A stretch of DNA of 64,000 bases, taken from NCBI RefSeq assembly GCF_900198605.1, contig NZ_FZPJ01000010.1:87283-151282 (forward strand), read 5' to 3'. A model generated the notes under the pieces. It made no database searches. It had not been told where the DNA came from and worked only from the letters and a program-made list of their open reading frames with translations. This document shows positions 46,329-55,750 of the stretch, one piece after another. Numbering within the stretch: position 1 is the stretch's first letter; every line of letters starts with the position of its first letter. The translations under genes and the position numbers were made by a program. This DNA is from Helicobacter mesocricetorum. Its GTDB lineage: Bacteria; Campylobacterota; Campylobacteria; Campylobacterales; Helicobacteraceae.

Positions 46329-47732
46329 ATGCAAATTAAAATTTATGATAGTGTCAAAAAAAAGAAAGTAGATTTTATTCCACTTAATCCCCCAGAAATC
46401 CGTATGTATATTTGCGGTCCTACGGTTTATGATGATTCACATTTAGGGCATGCAAGAAGTGCAATTGTTTTTGATTTATGGCGTCGAATTTTGATTGAAA
46501 ATGGATATAAAGTTTTGTTTGCAAAAAATTTCACAGATATTGATGATAAGATTATTAATAAGTCCATTCAAAGCGGATTAAGTGTGGAGGATATTACTCA
46601 AAATTATACACAAAAATATCTTGAAGAAATGGAGGCTTTAGGTGTCATTAGGGCGGATATAGAACCTAAGGCTACGGAGAGTTTGGAGAGTATTTTTGCG
46701 ATGATACAACAGCTTTTGCAAAAAGGATTTGCGTATAAAGCTACTAATGATGATATTTATTTAGCTGTTGAAAAAGATTTAGAATATGGTAGTTTAAGCG
46801 GTAGGGATGCAGAATTAGAAACACAAAGCAGGATTCAAGATAACCAGCAGAAAAAGGATTCTAAAGACTTTGCTTTATGGAAAAGTTATAAAGGAGAGGG
46901 TGATATAGGATATGAATCTCCTTTTGGTAAAGGTCGCCCGGGTTGGCATATAGAATGTAGCGCAATGATTAAAAAACATTTGGCTTATAAGGGAGAGTAT
47001 GCTATTGATATACACGGGGGAGGAGCAGATTTGCTTTTTCCTCATCACGAAAATGAAGCTTCACAAACCCGATGCGCCGATAATCAAAAAATTGCTAAAT
47101 ATTGGATACATAATGGATTTGTAACCATTAATGGCGAAAAAATGGCAAAATCTCTAGGCAATAGTTTTTTTATTAAGGATGCTTTAAAAAACTACGATGG
47201 CGAAGTTTTGCGCTTTTATCTTTTAAGTACCCACTATCGCATTGGATTAAATTTTTCTGAAGAGGATTTATTAAGCTCTAAAAAGCGATTAGACAAAATT
47301 TATCGCTTAAAAAAACGAATCTCTCCTATACAGGATATTCAAGAAAAAGATTGCTTGGAATTTAAAGAGATGTTTTTGAGTGCATTAGGAGATGATTTAA
47401 ATATTTCAAAAGCCCTAAGCGTGGTGGATGAATTTGTTACAAAAGCTAATGAATGTTTAGATAATAAGCAAATAAAAGAAATTCCTGCTATTGCTGGTTG
47501 TTTGGCTATCATACAAAGACTCTTAGGGGTTGGGGGCAAAGATGCCTTTGCTTATTTTCAATTAGGTATTAGCAAAGAACAAAGAGCAGTGATAGAATCT
47601 TTAATCCAACAACGGCTAGAGGCAAAATCACAAAGAGACTTTAAGAGTGCTGATGCCATTCGCTTAGAGCTTTCTTCTATGGGGATTCAAATTATGGATA
47701 CCCCCTCTGGGAGTATTTGGGAGAAAGTATAA
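46329..47732 (+). CDS. cysS: Cysteinyl-tRNA synthetase
   Basis: A 467-residue class I enzyme. YICGPTVYDDSHLGHARS contains the first zinc Cys and the HIGH-equivalent HLGH, WHIECSAM a second zinc ligand, and DIHGGGADLLFPHHENE the third. The KMSKS loop reads KMAKSLGN. Length is normal. A TATACT box lies upstream near 46252-46257, and AGTAGGAAA precedes the ATG. Its stop overlaps the next gene start (TAATG). Confidence 0.96.
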   Translation: MQIKIYDSVKKKKVDFIPLNPPEIRMYICGPTVYDDSHLGHARSAIVFDLWRRILIENGYKVLFAKNFTDIDDKIINKSIQSGLSVEDITQNYTQKYLEEMEALGVIRADIEPKATESLESIFAMIQQLLQKGFAYKATNDDIYLAVEKDLEYGSLSGRDAELETQSRIQDNQQKKDSKDFALWKSYKGEGDIGYESPFGKGRPGWHIECSAMIKKHLAYKGEYAIDIHGGGADLLFPHHENEASQTRCADNQKIAKYWIHNGFVTINGEKMAKSLGNSFFIKDALKNYDGEVLRFYLLSTHYRIGLNFSEEDLLSSKKRLDKIYRLKKRISPIQDIQEKDCLEFKEMFLSALGDDLNISKALSVVDEFVTKANECLDNKQIKEIPAIAGCLAIIQRLLGVGGKDAFAYFQLGISKEQRAVIESLIQQRLEAKSQRDFKSADAIRLELSSMGIQIMDTPSGSIWEKV

Positions 47733-48478
47733 TGGAGAGCTGGGAGTTAATTAGTCTTTTTATGGTTGCATTGGTGGGTAGTTTTGGGCATTGTATTGGA
47801 ATGTGTGGAGGAATTGTTTTAGCCTATTGTAGTTCTTTATCAAAAGATTTAAACAAAATACAAATCTTGGGCTATCATTTGCTTTATAATTTTGGGCGCA
47901 TTAGTGTTTATATCTTTTTAGGCGTTGTGGTAGGATTTTTAGGCAGTATGTTTGCACTTAATCCTTATTTTAAGGGAGGGCTTTTTATATTTGCTGGAAT
48001 GCTTACAGCTTTAGCAGGAATATCTCTTTTAGGCAAAATCAAGTTTTTGGTTTTTTTAGAGCATTCTTTGCAAGATTCTCAATGGTATCAAAAGGGGTTT
48101 CAAAAACTTTTATCTGTAAAAACGCCTTTAAGTCTCTATTTGTTAGGGGTTTTAAATGGTTTATTGCCCTGTGGTTTTGTTTATGCTTTTTTGTCAAGTG
48201 TCGTAGGCTTTGCAGATGCTTTTAAAGGTGGGGTGATTATGGCGGTTTTTGGAATAGCGACCATTATTCCTTTGCTAAGTGTAGGGTTTTTAGCTAATAC
48301 TTTATTGTCCCAAGCGAGATTAAGAAAAGTTGCTATGAATATAGCTGCTTTGGCTATCGTTGTTTTTGGTGTTTTAATGGTGCAAATGGGGGTAAAGTCT
48401 TTTGATTCTACAAAAATGGAACATAAAATGCATACACCTATACAAATACCTCAAGAAGATAATCATCACAACCATTAA
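47732..48478 (+). CDS. TauE/SafE-like (UreH/DsbD_2-type) membrane transport protein
   Basis: A 248-residue membrane protein with about six helices in two halves. GSFGHCIGMCGGIVLAYCSS near the N-terminus and LNGLLPCGFVYAFLS in the second half are typical of this family, which is often linked to metal handling or cytochrome oxidase maturation. The tail EDNHHNH is histidine-rich, consistent with metal binding. The ATG at 47732 overlaps the cysS stop; a longer frame from 47717 is not favoured. The transported species is unknown. Confidence 0.78.
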   Translation: MESWELISLFMVALVGSFGHCIGMCGGIVLAYCSSLSKDLNKIQILGYHLLYNFGRISVYIFLGVVVGFLGSMFALNPYFKGGLFIFAGMLTALAGISLLGKIKFLVFLEHSLQDSQWYQKGFQKLLSVKTPLSLYLLGVLNGLLPCGFVYAFLSSVVGFADAFKGGVIMAVFGIATIIPLLSVGFLANTLLSQARLRKVAMNIAALAIVVFGVLMVQMGVKSFDSTKMEHKMHTPIQIPQEDNHHNH

Positions 48479-48562
48479 ATGAGGTGGAGATGTGAAGAAT
48501 TAGTCTATTCTTAAGGCAAAATTATTTATTATACTAGGGTTTAGATGGGAGTTTGAGTTAAG

Positions 48563-49606
48563 ATGAATCTTAAAAAATTAATTCGTCACCTTTTGGCTAC
48601 TGTTGTTGTGGGGATTGAAATAGACAATAGATTTTGTTACATTACAACAAAATTTTATAGACGCTCTAAAATCGTCGAAGTTCAAACAAGATCATTCAAA
48701 ACAATTCCGGGCGAATTACCTATGTCAGCAGTTCGATACATTAATGCGATTCGCTTTAAAAAGCCTTTTACTTATATTTCTTCTTTATCAACCTCAATTA
48801 TTCAAGGTGTGATGAACACTACCAATGAGGACGACTTTATTAAATACGGAGTAAATATATCAGATGTTGAATCTAAGAGGATTGATGATTGGTTTGTATA
48901 TTGCTCTAAAGAAGGCATTGCTGAGACAAAAAAACAATTTTTTAAAATCGGTGTAGATTTTGTGATTTCTCCTTTTATATTATTGCATTCCTTGATTAAG
49001 GATGATATTGAAGATTCTTGTAATCTTTATATTTTGTTTCAAAAGTCTAATATTACAATGATAGTGGCAAGAGGGGCTAATGAGGTTCTTTTTGGTGCTT
49101 ATTATATCTTAGAGAGCAAGATTGATTTAGGAACTAATGCTCCTAAAAAGCGTTTAAATGAAGATTTAGATGACGATGAAGAAGAACCAGATGTAACCAA
49201 TGATATAAATCAAGAATTAGCTAATCTTGGGGATTTGGATTTAGAGAATGAGTCTGATTCTGATGAGGAATTAATCGAGTTTTTAAAAGATGAAACTGAG
49301 GATTCCCCTGAAGAAAATACTAGCAATAACTATCAGGAAACTTTTGATGATTTTTCACGCGTAAGTTATGCGGCTAAATTTATTCAATCTGCTATTGGTG
49401 AGTTTTATAATAATGAAATTTATCAAAGTGATTTTATTACACAAATTATTTTATTTAATCCCCATAAGATTGATGAAGAAGTGTTAAAGCATATTTCTAA
49501 TACTACAATGCTAGATTTGGATATTCGATCTTGTAATGTTTCTGAAGCTTTGTCAGATTTAGGCTATGAATCTTATAAATTCTTTGAAAAGAAAGAAATG
49601 GTATGA
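48563..49606 (+). CDS. PilM-like protein with acidic linker, first of a three-gene alignment module
   Basis: A 347-residue protein without membrane segments. The start LLATVVVGIEIDNRFCYITT recalls the first strand of PilM/GspL-type actin-like proteins, and the following region fits an actin-like subdomain, though the match is weak. Residues about 190-265 are a highly acidic, probably disordered linker (DLDDDEEEP and later ENESDSDEELIEFL). It overlaps the next gene by four bases. With the two short membrane proteins after it, the order resembles pilM-pilN-pilO. The call rests mainly on context. Confidence 0.5.
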   Translation: MNLKKLIRHLLATVVVGIEIDNRFCYITTKFYRRSKIVEVQTRSFKTIPGELPMSAVRYINAIRFKKPFTYISSLSTSIIQGVMNTTNEDDFIKYGVNISDVESKRIDDWFVYCSKEGIAETKKQFFKIGVDFVISPFILLHSLIKDDIEDSCNLYILFQKSNITMIVARGANEVLFGAYYILESKIDLGTNAPKKRLNEDLDDDEEEPDVTNDINQELANLGDLDLENESDSDEELIEFLKDETEDSPEENTSNNYQETFDDFSRVSYAAKFIQSAIGEFYNNEIYQSDFITQIILFNPHKIDEEVLKHISNTTMLDLDIRSCNVSEALSDLGYESYKFFEKKEMV

Positions 49607-50118
49607 ATTATAGTTTTACACTTCCTAATAAGAAGTCTTTATTAAAGAAAATTTCACGCATTTGGTGGGGTTATATTTTTTTAACAATCTTTATTTTATT
49701 AGGATTTGTGAGTATCCTTAAGGTGCAGGGCTATATTATGAGAGAGGAAACTCAAGCTTCACTTGTTGAACGAGAAAACTTGTTACAAGAGATTAAAAAC
49801 TATCAGACAATTCAGATTCAAGAAGGAGATAAGGTTAAATTTGGCAATGTTATAGCCTCACAAAATGTTATCCTTAAAGAAAGTGTTGAAAATCTCTTTG
49901 GAATGATACCTGAACAGATTACTTTAAAAAAAATAGAAATGAACAAAACCCAGCTTACACTCTATGGTGTAACACCCTCTAGGCAGGTTTATACATTTTT
50001 GCTTGAAGTGCCCTTGCGTTCTATTTTTAATCAAAGTCGTGCAGATTTTTATGCTCTGCCAAATGGTTGGTATAATTTTGTCTCTGTTAGTAAATTAAAT
50101 GAAGAGATTGAAGAATGA
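49603..50118 (+). CDS. PilN-like bitopic membrane protein
   Basis: A 171-residue protein with a short cytosolic N-terminus, one membrane helix (IWWGYIFLTIFILLGFVSIL), a coiled-coil-like stretch (ETQASLVERENLLQEIKNYQ) and a small periplasmic domain with LFGMIPEQITLKKIEM and TLYGVTPSRQVYTFLL. This layout is that of PilN/GspL-C proteins, which couple a cytosolic PilM-like protein to PilO. It overlaps both neighbours by four bases. Confidence 0.58.
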   Translation: MNYSFTLPNKKSLLKKISRIWWGYIFLTIFILLGFVSILKVQGYIMREETQASLVERENLLQEIKNYQTIQIQEGDKVKFGNVIASQNVILKESVENLFGMIPEQITLKKIEMNKTQLTLYGVTPSRQVYTFLLEVPLRSIFNQSRADFYALPNGWYNFVSVSKLNEEIEE

Positions 50119-50636
50119 AAGCATTTTTAGCACAAATTGACTGGATTAGGAATACTTTCTTTTTTGTTTTTTATTTCTTTTTGGTTGTAATTATCTTTTT
50201 ATCTTTAGTAAATCCCCAATTGCAGGAATTTAAAAAGGAAAATACCAATTATCGTAAAGAATTACATATTACCCAGCAAGTGCAGAAGCAAAAAATGCAA
50301 ACCGCAGAGGCTTTAGCAAAATACCAAGCAGATAATAATACTCTATTAAATGCCTTTAAAGCTAATATTACACAAGAGACAATCAAGGAAAAACTTTCTT
50401 CTATCTTTCAAAAAGTAGATGTTGTAAAAAATGGAAATTCTTATTTTAAGAATGGCTATTTAGCCCAAAATTACATTGTAAGCGGTAGAGTTGCAGATAT
50501 ACAAGCCATTAACGATGTATTAATACAGGTTATGAACTTGCAAGGAATTGTGTATCTTGCATTCCCTATTCATATAGAAGCTGAAGAAGGAGTTTTGGTA
50601 TTTTCCTTCTCTTTGGAGGTTTATTCTTTACCTTAA
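50115..50636 (+). CDS. PilO-like bitopic membrane protein
   Basis: A 173-residue protein with one N-terminal membrane helix (FFFVFYFFLVVIIFLSLV), a coiled-coil stretch (NYRKELHITQQVQKQKMQT) and a periplasmic alpha/beta domain ending in EEGVLVFSFSLEVYSL, as in PilO/GspM. It is the last gene of the module and ends three bases from the convergent thioredoxin stop. No secretin, ATPase or platform gene follows. Confidence 0.58.
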   Translation: MKAFLAQIDWIRNTFFFVFYFFLVVIIFLSLVNPQLQEFKKENTNYRKELHITQQVQKQKMQTAEALAKYQADNNTLLNAFKANITQETIKEKLSSIFQKVDVVKNGNSYFKNGYLAQNYIVSGRVADIQAINDVLIQVMNLQGIVYLAFPIHIEAEEGVLVFSFSLEVYSLP

Positions 50637-50639
50637 ATA

Positions 50640-50951
50640 TTAAAGGATATTCTTAATGGCTGTCTCAATAATATTTTTAGAATCAGGCTCTACGACCCTC
50701 TCTCCGACCTCTTCACCATTTTTATAAAAGATTAAAGTTGGTATTCTCCTAATTCCAAGCGATTCTTTTAGACTTTCTTCTTCATCGGCTCTAACCGTAA
50801 AAAAATTCACTTGTTTGTCGTATTCTTTAGCTAAAATCTCGATAATAGGTTCTATTTTTCGGCAATCTGGACACCAAGGCGCACCAACAGCTACAAGAGA
50901 GATTCCTTCTTTAATAGAGTTTTCATAAGTTTGTTGTGTTAATTTTGTCAT
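50640..50951 (-). CDS. Thioredoxin-like protein with CPDC active site
   Basis: A 103-residue thioredoxin fold. The redox motif is APWCPDCRK (C27, C30), not the usual WCGPC, and the cis-proline loop is RRIPTLIFYKNG. A CPDC thioredoxin (often called Trx2) is known from H. pylori. Without a signal peptide it is cytosolic. It precedes nothing on the same strand downstream and is 27 bases after yebC. Confidence 0.88.
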   Translation of the reverse strand: MTKLTQQTYENSIKEGISLVAVGAPWCPDCRKIEPIIEILAKEYDKQVNFFTVRADEEESLKESLGIRRIPTLIFYKNGEEVGERVVEPDSKNIIETAIKNIL

Positions 50952-50978
50952 TCTTTATCCTTTTTAAAGTTAAGTTTA

Positions 50979-51692
50979 TTAAGCGATATTGGTAAAAACT
51001 GCTTGAACATCATCATCATCTTCGATTTTATCAAGCAGTTTTTCAATATCTACAAGCTGCTCTTCATTGAATTCTACAGGAGTGTTTGCAATCCTCTCTA
51101 AAGCGACTTTTTTAACCTCTATTTGGAGGGATTCTAACGCATTAGCTAAAGTTCCAAAGCTTGTATAATCTCCATAAATATGCACAATTTCTTCTTCAAT
51201 GTCCATAGAATCTAATCCCGCATCAATGAGATTAAACTCTAATTCTTCTAGGTCTTTAATGTTTGTTTTGGCAACTTCAAAATGTGCTTTGCGGGAAAAC
51301 ATAAATTCTAAGGAATTATTTGTGAGCATTGTGCCACCAAATTTATTCACATAGCTTTTAAGATTGGCAACGGTTCTTGTGGGGTTATCTGTGGCACATT
51401 CTACAAAAAATAAAGCTCCATATGGGGCTTTTATCTCGTAATTTACTTCAGTAATTTGGATTCCATCTTTACCTAAGGCTCTTTTAATAGCAGCTTCAAT
51501 ATTGTCTTTTGGCATATTTTGGGCTTTAGCTGCTAAAATAGCAGTCCGTAATTTAGAATTCATATCTGGATCTCCACTCCCCCCTTCTTTAACAGCAATG
51601 CTAATTGCCTTACCTAATTTTGGAAAGAGTTTAGACATTTTATCCCAACGTTTTTCTTTACTTGCTCTTCTGTATTCAAATGCTCGTCCCAT
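50979..51692 (-). CDS. yebC: YebC/PmpR family regulator or translation factor
   Basis: A 237-residue protein. [21 protein letters not shown] and [19 protein letters not shown] are hallmarks, as is [20 protein letters not shown]. YebC proteins were described as transcription regulators and more recently as factors easing ribosome stalling at proline runs. An acidic tail ([16 protein letters not shown]) completes the usual length. Confidence 0.93.
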   Translation of the reverse strand: MGRAFEYRRASKEKRWDKMSKLFPKLGKAISIAVKEGGSGDPDMNSKLRTAILAAKAQNMPKDNIEAAIKRALGKDGIQITEVNYEIKAPYGALFFVECATDNPTRTVANLKSYVNKFGGTMLTNNSLEFMFSRKAHFEVAKTNIKDLEELEFNLIDAGLDSMDIEEEIVHIYGDYTSFGTLANALESLQIEVKKVALERIANTPVEFNEEQLVDIEKLLDKIEDDDDVQAVFTNIA

Positions 51693-51778
51693 AAAACCTC
51701 AATTCAATAAAACTTGATGCAAAATTATAGTATTTTAATCCATAATTTTTCAAGTTTGTATTTATTTTCCCAAAACTA

Positions 51779-51807
51779 TTGACACCCCAAAGGTTTTTCT
51801 ATATAAT
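51779..51807 (+). promoter_or_regulatory. Full-consensus sigma-70 promoter of tRNA-Asn
   Basis: TTGACA at 51779-51784 and TATAAT at 51802-51807 with exactly 17 bases between them. This is a textbook consensus promoter, rare in this genome where -35 boxes are usually not recognisable. It lies 14 bases before the mature tRNA, fitting strong stable RNA expression. Confidence 0.85.
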
Positions 51808-51821
51808 TCTACCTCTTTTAT

Positions 51822-51896
51822 TCCGGATTAGCTCAGCGGTAGAGTAGGCGGCTGTTAACCGCTTGGTCGTAGGTTCGAATCCTACATCCGGAGCCA
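51822..51896 (+). tRNA. tRNA-Asn (GTT)
   Basis: A 75-base cloverleaf with acceptor TCCGGAT/ATCCGGA, D arm GCTCAGCGGTAGAG, anticodon loop CTGTTAA (anticodon GTT at 51854-51856), and T arm GTAGGTTCGAATCCTAC. The discriminator is G and the CCA end is encoded. It stands alone between yebC and convergent thiG. Confidence 0.97.
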
Positions 51897-51935
51897 CTTT
51901 ATACCCCACATTATTACCCTTTTCATTATTAAATC

Positions 51936-52727
51936 CTAGTTATTAAATTCTAATAAACCATCTGTTGGAGAACTTGCAGTTGCATAAGGTTTTTTAGGGA
52001 TTCTACCTGCAAGATAACTTGCTCTTCCGGCTTTTATTGCATCACGCATAGCTTGAGCCATTAAAATGGGGTTTTTTGCCTGTGCTATGGCGGTATTTGT
52101 TAAAACACCATCGGCGCCAAGTTCCATTGCTATGGCACTATCAGAAGCGCAACCAACCCCAGCATCAACAATTACAGGAATGTTAATTGCAGCTTTAATA
52201 AAAGCTATATTGTAGCGGTTTTGGATACCAAGTCCGCTACCAATAGGTGCAGCTAGAGGCATTACGGCACTTGCTCCTGCATTTTCAAGCTTTTTTGCCA
52301 TTACAGGATCATCATTGGTATAGGCTAAGACATTAAATCCTTCTTTTGCTAATATTTCACAAGCACTTAAGGTTTCAATAACATCAGGATAAAGGGTTTT
52401 TTGGGTATCGCCTATGATTTCAAGTTTGATAAAGTCAATACCGGTTGCTTCTTTAGTTAGACGAAAAAGTGTAATGGCTTCTTTGGCATTAATGCAACCT
52501 GCAGAATTAGGAAGAAAAGAGATATTAGTATTTTTAAAATACTCTAACAAATTCTCTTCCTTAGGATTTGTGATATTAACGCGTCTTACGGCTACGGTTA
52601 TCATTTCTGCGCCTGAAGCTATTGTAGCATCATAGGTAGTTTTAAAATCAGGATATTTTCCACTGCCCACAATTAAACGACTCTTAAAGCTTTTGTTCCC
52701 TATTTGTAAAACATCATTTTCTAACAT
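51936..52727 (-). CDS. thiG: Thiazole synthase ThiG
   Basis: A 263-residue (beta/alpha)8 enzyme forming the thiazole ring of thiamine. [13 protein letters not shown], the Schiff-base lysine region [28 protein letters not shown] and the phosphate-binding [18 protein letters not shown] are all present. AAGGAG precedes two adjacent ATG codons; the second has better spacing. No thiS, thiF or thiH neighbour is seen, nor a TPP riboswitch upstream. Confidence 0.95.
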   Translation of the reverse strand: MLENDVLQIGNKSFKSRLIVGSGKYPDFKTTYDATIASGAEMITVAVRRVNITNPKEENLLEYFKNTNISFLPNSAGCINAKEAITLFRLTKEATGIDFIKLEIIGDTQKTLYPDVIETLSACEILAKEGFNVLAYTNDDPVMAKKLENAGASAVMPLAAPIGSGLGIQNRYNIAFIKAAINIPVIVDAGVGCASDSAIAMELGADGVLTNTAIAQAKNPILMAQAMRDAIKAGRASYLAGRIPKKPYATASSPTDGLLEFNN

Positions 52728-52749
52728 CATAATCTCCTTAATTTTTTCT

Positions 52750-54183
52750 TTAAATGTAGCGGATTTGCTCGATTAAATCAAGAGGACTAAGTGAAAAATT
52801 TGCATTTTTTGTGGCAAATTCTTTGGCACAAAGGCTATGAGCTAAAGTCCCTTGTATGCAGGCTTCTAGGCAATTATATCCTTGTGCTAAATAACTTCCA
52901 ATCATTCCTGCTAAAACATCTCCACTACCCCCTTTTGCAAGGATATTTGACCCTAAAGGATTGATAAAAATTTCTTCCCCTCTTGCTATAATTGTATTGG
53001 CTCCTTTAAGCACTAAGGTGGTATGGGGATAATTTTGGCTAAATTCTAAGGCTAAAGGAATGCGGTTTTTTTGCACTTCATCGATAGAAATTTGTTTATT
53101 ATTTAGTTGCTTAAGTATCGTTATAAACTCTTTAGGATGTGGAGTAAGAACAAGGTTGGTGAAGTTTTTTAAGAAAACTTTAAAATCTTTGTGATAAAAA
53201 ACATCTGCATCCAATAAAAGGGGAATTTCTCTATAGGATTTTAGAGTTTTTAGTAGTGATGGGGAATTTCTCCCATATCCCATTCCAAGCAAGATAGCTG
53301 TTGTATTGGAGGGGAGATTCTTTGTTGGCATAATCTCTATAGGGCAATTTGGACACTCTCCAATGATGCTAACAAGTCCAGCACCCATTCTAAGTCCAGC
53401 AAGTGCGGCAAGAATCCCTGCGCCTCTTTTTTCACCTATAAAAACACTTAAGTGTCCAAAATCCCCTTTGTTGCAATTATTTATCGCTCTAAAAGGCGGT
53501 TTAAAGTCCTTTTCTTCCAAGAGATGAAAAGGGGAGCTTGGGGCAAAAAGATTTTCTTCTACGCCTAAAGGCAGTAAAAGAATTTCTCCTACAAAATCTT
53601 TTGCATAATCACTAAAAAGTGCTGTTTTTAAAGCCCCCATTGTAAGTGTGAAATTTGCCCTAAAGGCTAGAGGTTGGTTTTGGATAAAACGAGGATTTCC
53701 TTCTTTGTCAATCCCACTTGGTATATCACAGGCAATCTTTAAAGCTTGCATTTGATTAAGTAAAATAAGCAGATTTTCTAAGCTTTTTGAGAGTTCTCCT
53801 TTAAACCCTATGCCAAAAACACCATCAATAATAATATCAAATTCTTCTTTGCCATCTAGGGTTTGGATAAACTTTAAATGATAATGAGATTCTAGATTTT
53901 TTAATCGTTGGAATTGCAGTAAAGAGAGTGTGCTTTTAAGAGCAAGAGGCAAAAAGATAGTTATTTTGCACTTCCCACAAAGCATTCTGGCTAAAGCTAG
54001 ACAATCAGCACCATTATCGCCACTGCCACAGACGAATAAAATCTTGGAATCTTCTTTGCAATAAGGCAAGATAAATTCCCGCATTCCTCTAGCTGCATTT
54101 TCCATAAGGATTTCAGAAGATAAGTAAAACTTATCTATTGCAACTTTATCCAGCAAACTTGTATTGATAAATAAGTTTTTCAT
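52750..54183 (-). CDS. nnrD: Bifunctional NAD(P)H-hydrate epimerase/dehydratase
   Basis: About 477 residues. The N-terminal epimerase (YjeF_N) has [18 protein letters not shown] and [11 protein letters not shown]. The C-terminal kinase-like dehydratase has [21 protein letters not shown] and [19 protein letters not shown]. Together they repair hydrated NADH and NADPH. AAGGAA lies before the ATG at 54183. It is 23 bases ahead of thiG on the same strand. Confidence 0.94.
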   Translation of the reverse strand: MKNLFINTSLLDKVAIDKFYLSSEILMENAARGMREFILPYCKEDSKILFVCGSGDNGADCLALARMLCGKCKITIFLPLALKSTLSLLQFQRLKNLESHYHLKFIQTLDGKEEFDIIIDGVFGIGFKGELSKSLENLLILLNQMQALKIACDIPSGIDKEGNPRFIQNQPLAFRANFTLTMGALKTALFSDYAKDFVGEILLLPLGVEENLFAPSSPFHLLEEKDFKPPFRAINNCNKGDFGHLSVFIGEKRGAGILAALAGLRMGAGLVSIIGECPNCPIEIMPTKNLPSNTTAILLGMGYGRNSPSLLKTLKSYREIPLLLDADVFYHKDFKVFLKNFTNLVLTPHPKEFITILKQLNNKQISIDEVQKNRIPLALEFSQNYPHTTLVLKGANTIIARGEEIFINPLGSNILAKGGSGDVLAGMIGSYLAQGYNCLEACIQGTLAHSLCAKEFATKNANFSLSPLDLIEQIRYI

Positions 54184-54267
54184 CACTTTCCTTAATTTTG
54201 CTTTTTAAAATCTTAAACAAAATATGTTATAAATTCAATCAAAAATATTTTAATTTCTAAGGTATTT

Positions 54268-54696
54268 ATGAAATATAGTGGGTTTTTTCTAGTTTTGGTG
54301 ATTTTGGTGGCGGGTTTAGTCGCCTTAGTGGGGTGTCAAGGAGATGTGAAGGAATCTATAAATCAAGAATCGCCCTTAAAGGAAGGGGTGCAAAAAAATA
54401 ATAAAAAATCACTTCAAGCAGCTCCTGAAACATTGTTAAAAAAAGAGACACAACAGGGCTTAAAGCAACATTTAGACAATCTAAACTCACAATTACAACA
54501 AAAAAATTTGCGTAACTTACAGCTTGATAGTGCAGGGTTTAAAAAACATCAACAACATTTTGAAGATTTTTATAATCGTAAAGATTTATCGGAATCTTCC
54601 CCTAATAACCCTAAAGGTAATTTTGATAAAGCTTTGCAAAAGCAATTAAAGCAAATAGAAAAATTAAATGAAAGTAATGATAAATTTGGCAGATAA
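54268..54696 (+). CDS. Putative lipoprotein
   Basis: A 142-residue protein with a lipoprotein signal: hydrophobic stretch to LVALVGC, with lipid-bearing C23. The mature part is hydrophilic, rich in Lys, Gln and Asn, and probably helical (LKQHLDNLNSQLQQKNLRNL). No domain is recognised. It is followed by the pyrH promoter, so it forms its own short unit. Inner or outer membrane anchoring cannot be told: mature +2 is Gln, which favours the outer membrane by the enteric rule. Confidence 0.75.
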   Translation: MKYSGFFLVLVILVAGLVALVGCQGDVKESINQESPLKEGVQKNNKKSLQAAPETLLKKETQQGLKQHLDNLNSQLQQKNLRNLQLDSAGFKKHQQHFEDFYNRKDLSESSPNNPKGNFDKALQKQLKQIEKLNESNDKFGR

Positions 54697-54724
54697 CTCT
54701 TAATCTTTACTTATTCATAAGTAA

Positions 54725-55489
<765 letters not shown>

Positions 55490-55499
55490 AGGAGATAAA

Positions 55500-55718
55500 A
55501 TGAGAATAGAGCAAATTGCTTCTAAGGCACTAGAGAGAGTGAAGTTTGATAGATATTTACTTTCTAATATTTTATTTGTAAGGATTGATGAGTTAAGCCG
55601 TGGTGCTAAACCCTTAGTTAATAAAAATGTTAAAAGTGATAAACTTTCTGATATTGCGCTTTTAGAAGTTGCAGAGGGAAAGATTGGGTTAGAAAAAATT
55701 GAAGACTTTAAAAATTAA
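55500..55718 (+). CDS. rpoZ: RNA polymerase omega subunit
   Basis: A 72-residue subunit that helps RNA polymerase assembly. MRIEQIASKALERVKFDRYL, then RIDELSRGAKPLV and DIALLEVAEGKI, fit the family. Position before spoT is the widespread arrangement. AAGGAGA precedes its ATG. Confidence 0.94.
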   Translation: MRIEQIASKALERVKFDRYLLSNILFVRIDELSRGAKPLVNKNVKSDKLSDIALLEVAEGKIGLEKIEDFKN

Positions 55719-55750
55719 GGATAATTTTTAAGAATTGGCAAGGTTGATTT

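Noticed and set aside
47140..47165. KMAKS in cysS as a defect
   Set aside because: KMAKS is a tolerated variant of KMSKS, and the zinc and HIGH motifs are intact.
52728..52760. TPP riboswitch before thiG
   Set aside because: The gap to the upstream gene is about 20 bases, far too short, and no THI-box motif is visible.
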